This document shows positions 21,848 through 25,924 of a stretch of DNA of 25,924 nt, in pieces (within the stretch, counting starts at the first letter, position 1; the number at the start of each line of letters is the position of its first letter). The translations under genes were made by a program, and so were the position numbers. The DNA is from Haemophilus paracuniculus (lineage in GTDB: Bacteria > Pseudomonadota > Gammaproteobacteria > Enterobacterales > Pasteurellaceae), in contig NZ_MUYA01000002.1 in the NCBI RefSeq assembly GCF_002015115.1, forward strand, positions 66,607-92,530. The letters are read 5' to 3'. The notes under the pieces were generated by a model that was not told the DNA's origin, made no database searches, and saw only the letters and a program-made list of their open reading frames with translations.

Positions 21848-23515
21848 ATGTCAGAATTATCGTTTGCTCAACTACTTGAAGAATCATTTGCAGCTACACC
21901 ACGTTTAGGTGATGTTGTTAAAGGTACTGTTGTTGCTATCCAAAAAGGTTTAGTGATTGTTGATACAGGTTTAAAATCTGAATCAGTTATCGATGCATCA
22001 GAATTCGCTAACGCACAAGGTGAATTAGAAGTTCAAGTTGGTGATGAAGTAGATGTAGTACTTAAAGCCGTTGAAGATGGTCTTGGTGCAACAGTCGTTT
22101 CTCGTGGTGATGCAAAACGCAACGAAGCGTGGATTGCTCTTGAAAAAGCATTTGAAGAGCAAGCAACCGTTGTTGGTTTTGTAAATGGTAAAGTGAAAGG
22201 CGGTTTCACTGTTGAATTAGACGGTGTGCGTGCGTTCTTACCAGGTTCATTAGTTGATACACGTCCAGTGCGTGATTCTTTAAACTTAGAAGGTCAAACC
22301 TTAGAATTTAAAGTAATCAAACTTGACCAAAAACGTAACAACGTGGTTGTTTCACGTCGTGCAGTAATCGAATCAACCAGCAACGCTGATCGTGATGAAG
22401 TATTAGCGAACTTAGTTGAAGGTTCAGAAGTTAAAGGTACAGTTAAAAACTTAACTGACTACGGTGCATTCGTTGATTTAGGCGGCGTAGATGGTTTACT
22501 TCACATTACCGATATGGCTTGGAAACGTGTTAAACACCCAAGCGAAGTGGTGAATGTAGGTGATGAAGTTACTGTTAAAGTATTGAAATTCGACAAAGAG
22601 AAAACCCGCGTTTCATTAGGCTTAAAACAATTAGGTCAAGATCCTTGGGTTGCAATCGCTCAAAACCACCCAGTAAACAGCAAATTAAGCGGTAAAGTAA
22701 CTAACTTAACTGACTACGGCTGTTTCGTTGAGATCTTAGATGGCGTTGAAGGTCTTGTGCACGTTTCAGAAATGGACTGGACAAACAAAAACATCCACCC
22801 ATCAAAAGTGGTTAGCGTAGGCGATGTGGTTGAAGTAATGGTGCTTGAAGTGGACGAAGAACGTCGTCGTATCTCATTAGGTTTGAAACAATGTAAAGCA
22901 AACCCTTGGGAACACTTCGCTGCAACGCACAACAAAAACGATAAAGTGAAAGGTAAAATCAAATCTATCACTGATTTCGGTATCTTCATCGGTCTTGAAG
23001 GTGGTATTGACGGTCTTGTTCACTTATCTGACATTTCTTGGAATGTATCAGGCGAAGAAGCGGTTCGTAACTACAAAAAAGGCGACGAAGTAGAAGCAGT
23101 TGTGTTACAAGTTGATGCAGTGAAAGAGCGTATTTCTCTTGGTATCAAACAACTTGAATCAGATCCATTCACAAACTTTGTTGAAGAAACCAAAAAAGGT
23201 GCAATTTTAACTGGTAAAGTGGTTGAAGTTGATGCGAAAGGCGTTAAAGTTGAGTTAGAAGGTGGCGTGGAAGCGTTCATCCGTGCTAACGAAGCAACCA
23301 GCGAGCGTGTAGAAGACATCACGACTGTAATTTCAGTTGGCGATTCAATCGAAGCGAAATACACTGGCGTTGATCGTAAAAACCGCGTAGTAAACCTTTC
23401 TGTTCGTGCGAAAGATGAAGCAGAAGAATCTGCGGCAATCGCACAAGTAAACAAAGAAGAAGTGGTTGTGGAAAACGCAATGGCAGCGGCATTCAAAGCT
23501 GCAAAAGGTGAATAA
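21848..23515 (+). CDS. rpsA: 30S ribosomal protein S1
   Basis: 555 residues from the ATG at 21848 (E. coli 557); the open frame reaches back to 21713, into the leader and cmk, and that start is rejected. It has six S1 OB-fold domains; the fourth to sixth show the canonical pattern, e.g. [20 protein letters not shown] near 200, [17 protein letters not shown] near 285 and [20 protein letters not shown] near 365. It binds mRNA for initiation and represses its own translation. Codon use is strongly biased (GGT, GTT, CGT, AAC), unlike its neighbours, as expected for a very highly expressed gene. No uptake sequence occurs within it. Confidence 0.98.
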   Translation: MSELSFAQLLEESFAATPRLGDVVKGTVVAIQKGLVIVDTGLKSESVIDASEFANAQGELEVQVGDEVDVVLKAVEDGLGATVVSRGDAKRNEAWIALEKAFEEQATVVGFVNGKVKGGFTVELDGVRAFLPGSLVDTRPVRDSLNLEGQTLEFKVIKLDQKRNNVVVSRRAVIESTSNADRDEVLANLVEGSEVKGTVKNLTDYGAFVDLGGVDGLLHITDMAWKRVKHPSEVVNVGDEVTVKVLKFDKEKTRVSLGLKQLGQDPWVAIAQNHPVNSKLSGKVTNLTDYGCFVEILDGVEGLVHVSEMDWTNKNIHPSKVVSVGDVVEVMVLEVDEERRRISLGLKQCKANPWEHFAATHNKNDKVKGKIKSITDFGIFIGLEGGIDGLVHLSDISWNVSGEEAVRNYKKGDEVEAVVLQVDAVKERISLGIKQLESDPFTNFVEETKKGAILTGKVVEVDAKGVKVELEGGVEAFIRANEATSERVEDITTVISVGDSIEAKYTGVDRKNRVVNLSVRAKDEAEESAAIAQVNKEEVVVENAMAAAFKAAKGE

Positions 23516-23535
23516 TTAAATTTCATCTAACGAGA

Positions 23536-23565
23536 AAAGCGGGTATGCGAAAGCATATCCGCTTT
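23536..23565 (+). terminator. Hairpin after rpsA, terminator-like
   Basis: A 13-bp stem aaagcgggtatgc (23536-23548) / gcatatccgcttt (23553-23565) with one G-T wobble and a GAAA tetraloop, 20 bases after the rpsA stop. No T-tract follows, so it may be a partial terminator or an mRNA 3'-end stabiliser. Confidence 0.6.
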
Positions 23566-23577
23566 GGATATTTACTA

Positions 23578-23615
23578 TTATAGTTAAGTTTTTTCCCGAA
23601 AAAATTTAACTATAA
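23578..23615 (+). repeat. 17-bp inverted repeat over the ihfB promoter region
   Basis: The left arm ttatagttaagtttttt (23578-23594) pairs with 23599-23615 apart from one G-T wobble; loop CCCG. A TATAAT (23611-23616) overlaps the right arm, 25 bases before ihfB. No good -35 was found, so the promoter call is weak; the symmetry is certain. Confidence 0.55.
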
Positions 23616-23640
23616 TTCAGTATAGGACGTAGCGTAAATT

Positions 23641-23919
23641 ATGACAAAATCAGAACTCATTGATCGCCTTGTGTCGATGAATCCTGCTTTACAGGTTCAA
23701 GCCGTTGAGGACGGGGTAAAAACGCTATTAGAGCAAATCACCTGTTCATTAGAGCAAAATCAGCGAGTGGAAGTGAGAGGGTTCGGCAGTTTCTCGCTGC
23801 ATCATCGCAAGCCAAGACAGGGCAGAAATCCTAAAACAGGCGAGCAAGTTGCCTTATCGGCAAAAGCCGTGCCACATTTTAAAGCGGGCAAAGAATTGAA
23901 AGAGCGAGTGGATCGCTAA
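23641..23919 (+). CDS. ihfB: Integration host factor subunit beta
   Basis: 92 residues (E. coli 94). A DNA-bending histone-like protein that pairs with IhfA. Hallmarks: [10 protein letters not shown] at the start, the [20 protein letters not shown] stretch forming the beta-arm that inserts into the minor groove (the GRNPKTG motif), and [14 protein letters not shown]. It follows rpsA, the conserved gammaproteobacterial order, and is followed by lapA after 27 bases. No strong Shine-Dalgarno is present (GGACGTAGCG). Confidence 0.96.
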   Translation: MTKSELIDRLVSMNPALQVQAVEDGVKTLLEQITCSLEQNQRVEVRGFGSFSLHHRKPRQGRNPKTGEQVALSAKAVPHFKAGKELKERVDR

Positions 23920-23946
23920 CCCATTTTGTTTCTCAATGGAGGATTT

Positions 23947-24234
23947 ATGATCAAGTATATTTTAGCTATCTTAGTCATTCTGTCTGTGGTGATCGTGGGC
24001 GTTACCATCGGTGCAAATAACGATCAAATGATTACCTTTAACTACATTATCGCTAAAAGCGAATTACGCCTTTCAACCCTCGTTGCCATTTTATTTGGTA
24101 CAGGCTTAATTTTAGGTTGGTTGGTAACAGGTATTTTCTACCTCAAAGTGAAAGTGCAAAATATGGCACTCAACCGCCGCGTAAAACGCCAAACCCAACA
24201 AATTGCTGAATTAAGTGTCCCAAAAGCGGAATAA
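23947..24234 (+). CDS. lapA: LPS assembly protein A (DUF1049)
   Basis: 95 residues from the ATG at 23947, chosen for GGAGG seven bases upstream; an in-frame ATG at 23926 is rejected. Two membrane helices (ILAILVILSVVIVGVTIG and LVAILFGTGLILGWLVTGIF), then a short basic cytoplasmic coiled tail (LNRRVKRQTQQIAEL). In E. coli LapA (YciS) works with LapB to tune LpxC turnover and LPS synthesis. It is separated from lapB by ten bases. Confidence 0.92.
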   Translation: MIKYILAILVILSVVIVGVTIGANNDQMITFNYIIAKSELRLSTLVAILFGTGLILGWLVTGIFYLKVKVQNMALNRRVKRQTQQIAELSVPKAE

Positions 24235-24244
24235 GGCATAAATA

Positions 24245-25435
24245 ATGCTCGAATTATTGTTCCTTTTGTTGCCAATTGCCGCCTTATACGGTTGGTATAT
24301 GGGGCAACGTAGTGCGAAAAAGGATCAAGAAACCGTCAGCAACAAATTTTCTCGTGATTATGTTACGGGATTAAACTTCCTCTTATCCAATCAACAGGAA
24401 AAGGCAGTGGACCTTTTCCTTTCAATGTTGCAAAAGCAAGAATCTGAAAATCAAATCAGCTCGGAATCCCAATTTGAGGCGGAACTTACCCTCGGCAACT
24501 TATTTCGCTCGCGTGGCGAAGTGGATCGTGCCTTGCGGATTCATCAAGCCCTTGATAATAGCCCCGATTATTCGATTGAGCAAAAATTACTTGCCAAACA
24601 ACAACTTGCCAAAGATTTTATGGCAGCAGGTTTTTATGATCGTGCCGAAAATCTCTATATTTTACTACTTGATGAACCCGATTTTGCGGTCAATTCCCTC
24701 TCGCAGTTAATGGTGATCTACCAAAAAACCAAAGAGTGGAAAAAAGCGATCAACGTGGCAGAAAAATTACGCAAAATCGCCCCCGAGACGGATTCAATTC
24801 CCCTTGCCCATTACTATTGCGAATATGCTCAGATTGTCAAATTTGACAACCCAACCCTATTTTTATCGTTACTGAATAAGGCACTCGACATTTCGCCTGA
24901 CTGCACCCGAGCCTCAATTTTATTGGGGGATTACGCCCTAGAACAACGCCAATTTCAGCAGGCGTTGGCATATTATGAAAATGTGTTAAATCAAGATCCC
25001 GATTACATCAGCGAAGTGGTCGAGAAAATTCAAGCCTGCTACATTTCGCTGAACGATCCGACTAATTTTGAACTGTTTCTCATCAAGGCAAATCAAGTCA
25101 AACACAATGCCAGTGTCGATATTGCCTTAGCGGGCTTAATTGAATTTAAAGACGGTGCGGAAGCCGCCCAGTCAAAACTTTATCAACAAGTACGTCAGCA
25201 CCCCAATTTGCTCACTTTCCACCGTTTTATCCACTACCAAATTAACGAAGCGGAAGAGGGGCGAGCCAAAGAGAGCTTGATTTTATTACACAAAATGGTG
25301 GGCGACCGCATTTCCAAAACCGCCAATTACCGCTGTTTAAACTGCGGTTATCAAGCGGTGCGATTGAATTGGCATTGCCCATCTTGTCGTCAATGGGAAA
25401 AAATCAAACCGACCCAAAGCATTGCGGAAGTGTAG
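24245..25435 (+). CDS. lapB: LPS assembly protein B
   Basis: 396 residues (E. coli LapB/YciM 389). An N-terminal membrane anchor (LLFLLLPIAALYGWYMGQRS) is followed by tetratricopeptide repeats through about residue 350 (e.g. KAINVAEKLRKIAPETDSIP) and a C-terminal rubredoxin-like metal knuckle: CLNCGY and CPSC, four Cys that bind iron or zinc. In E. coli it promotes FtsH degradation of LpxC, so it sets LPS level; with gmhA this region touches LPS twice. In E. coli and H. influenzae pyrF follows; here yciH follows after 37 bases containing a USS. Confidence 0.96.
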   Translation: MLELLFLLLPIAALYGWYMGQRSAKKDQETVSNKFSRDYVTGLNFLLSNQQEKAVDLFLSMLQKQESENQISSESQFEAELTLGNLFRSRGEVDRALRIHQALDNSPDYSIEQKLLAKQQLAKDFMAAGFYDRAENLYILLLDEPDFAVNSLSQLMVIYQKTKEWKKAINVAEKLRKIAPETDSIPLAHYYCEYAQIVKFDNPTLFLSLLNKALDISPDCTRASILLGDYALEQRQFQQALAYYENVLNQDPDYISEVVEKIQACYISLNDPTNFELFLIKANQVKHNASVDIALAGLIEFKDGAEAAQSKLYQQVRQHPNLLTFHRFIHYQINEAEEGRAKESLILLHKMVGDRISKTANYRCLNCGYQAVRLNWHCPSCRQWEKIKPTQSIAEV

Positions 25436-25472
25436 TTTTGGGATTGGCAAGCGGTAGGATAAAGGAAATTTT

Positions 25473-25784
25473 ATGACCTTAGTTTATTCAACAGAAATCG
25501 GGCGAATTGTGCCTGAAAAAGTCAAAGCCGAACGCCCAAAAGGGGACGGCATTGTGCGAATCCAACGCCAAACCAGCGGACGCAAGGGCAAAGGCGTTTG
25601 TGTTATTACTGGATTAGATCTTGATGATAACGAACTCAAATCCCTCGCCGCTGATCTCAAAAAACGCTGCGGTTGTGGCGGTGCAGTAAAAGACGGCACG
25701 ATTGAAATTCAAGGCGACAACCGCAATTTGCTCAAACAGCTACTTGAACAGAAAGGCTTTAAAGTCAAATTATCTGGCGGTTGA
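25473..25784 (+). CDS. yciH: SUI1/eIF1-like translation factor YciH
   Basis: 103 residues (E. coli YciH 108). A small SUI1-domain protein: QRQTSGRKGKGVCVITGLDL, LAADLKKRCGCGGAVKDGTI (the positively charged loop and CGCGG) and EIQGDNRNLLKQLLEQKGF. Bacterial YciH can discriminate initiator tRNA and start codons in vitro and may inhibit translation under stress; its physiological role is unclear. Shine-Dalgarno AAAGGAAA lies just before the ATG. A uptake sequence (25449-25457) precedes it. Confidence 0.93.
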   Translation: MTLVYSTEIGRIVPEKVKAERPKGDGIVRIQRQTSGRKGKGVCVITGLDLDDNELKSLAADLKKRCGCGGAVKDGTIEIQGDNRNLLKQLLEQKGFKVKLSGG

Positions 25785-25797
25785 TAGATCTATTTGG

Positions 25798-25843
25798 GTC
25801 GCAAGTATTGCGACTCTACGGTAGGGACGCCACGCTGGCGTCC
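25798..25843 (+). repeat. Two short palindromes after yciH
   Basis: gtcgcaa-gta-ttgcgac (25798-25814) and ggacgcca-cgc-tggcgtcc (25825-25843). The second is the same palindrome as in repeat units A and B near metQ. They may terminate the lapAB-yciH transcript. Confidence 0.75.
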
Positions 25844-25857
25844 TTTCGTATTTTGTG

Positions 25858-25924
25858 AGGGCAGATATAAAATCCGTCCCTACATTTTGAACATTGCTCG
25901 AATAAATTCCCCCGTCATTTTGCG
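25858..25924 (+). repeat. Dispersed structured repeat, copy 3 (truncated by window)
   Basis: It matches the left part of copy 1 (608-675): agggc-gatataaaatccg..., ttgctcgaata, and ccccgtcattttgcg up to the last base. It is in the same orientation as copy 1. The covarying hairpins would begin about 25 bases beyond the window. Confidence 0.85.

Overview
The window is chromosomal DNA from a member of the Pasteurellaceae. The best evidence is the high density (roughly one per kilobase) of the 9-mer ACAAGCGGT, the core of the DNA uptake sequence of the Actinobacillus pleuropneumoniae / Mannheimia / Bibersteinia type. The gene content agrees: a TyrR without a PAS domain, the rpsA-ihfB-lapA-lapB block, and three tandem MetQ-type lipoproteins that recall the plpA/plpB/plpC trio described in Mannheimia haemolytica. 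I cannot name the species.

Layout. 1-590: the 5' part of a broken IS110-family insertion sequence (minus strand) and its long structured leader, where a bridge RNA could be encoded. 591-885: a structured dispersed repeat (copy 1). 903-1766 (minus): an EamA/DMT-type permease. 1945-4212 (plus): parC. 4219-4510: repeat copy 2, inverted. 4534-9207 (minus): a translationally coupled tyrR-sapA-sapB-sapC unit without sapD/sapF and with a probable TyrR box upstream. 9411-11210 (plus): gmhA, ridA and pgeF. 11305-16254 (plus): a MetJ-type operator and promoter, metN, metI and three metQ paralogues separated by different palindromic repeats. 16408-19838 (minus): fadI-fadJ, intact frames with several catalytic residues replaced. 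19986-25784 (plus): degS, cmk, rpsA with its leader, ihfB, lapA, lapB and yciH. 25798-25924: short palindromes, then the start of repeat copy 3, cut by the window edge.

How the genes work together. metNIQ is a methionine ABC importer with three alternative substrate-binding lipoproteins. gmhA (heptose for LPS) and lapA/lapB (control of LPS synthesis), with degS (envelope stress protease), form an envelope theme. cmk, rpsA, ihfB and yciH are housekeeping genes for nucleotide supply, translation and nucleoid structure.

Most notable observations: (1) a ~250-290 bp dispersed repeat, two nearly full copies plus one partial, whose hairpins show five compensatory base-pair changes between copies; (2) FadI and FadJ encoded together, with catalytic His and Cys of the thiolase and one catalytic Glu of the hydratase replaced; (3) the IS110 remnant with a candidate bridge-RNA region; (4) a ParC with Gly at the quinolone-region position that is Glu in E. 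coli; (5) a second, GGGG-type variant of the uptake-like motif. No CRISPR array, tRNA, rRNA, prophage or obvious defence system was seen.
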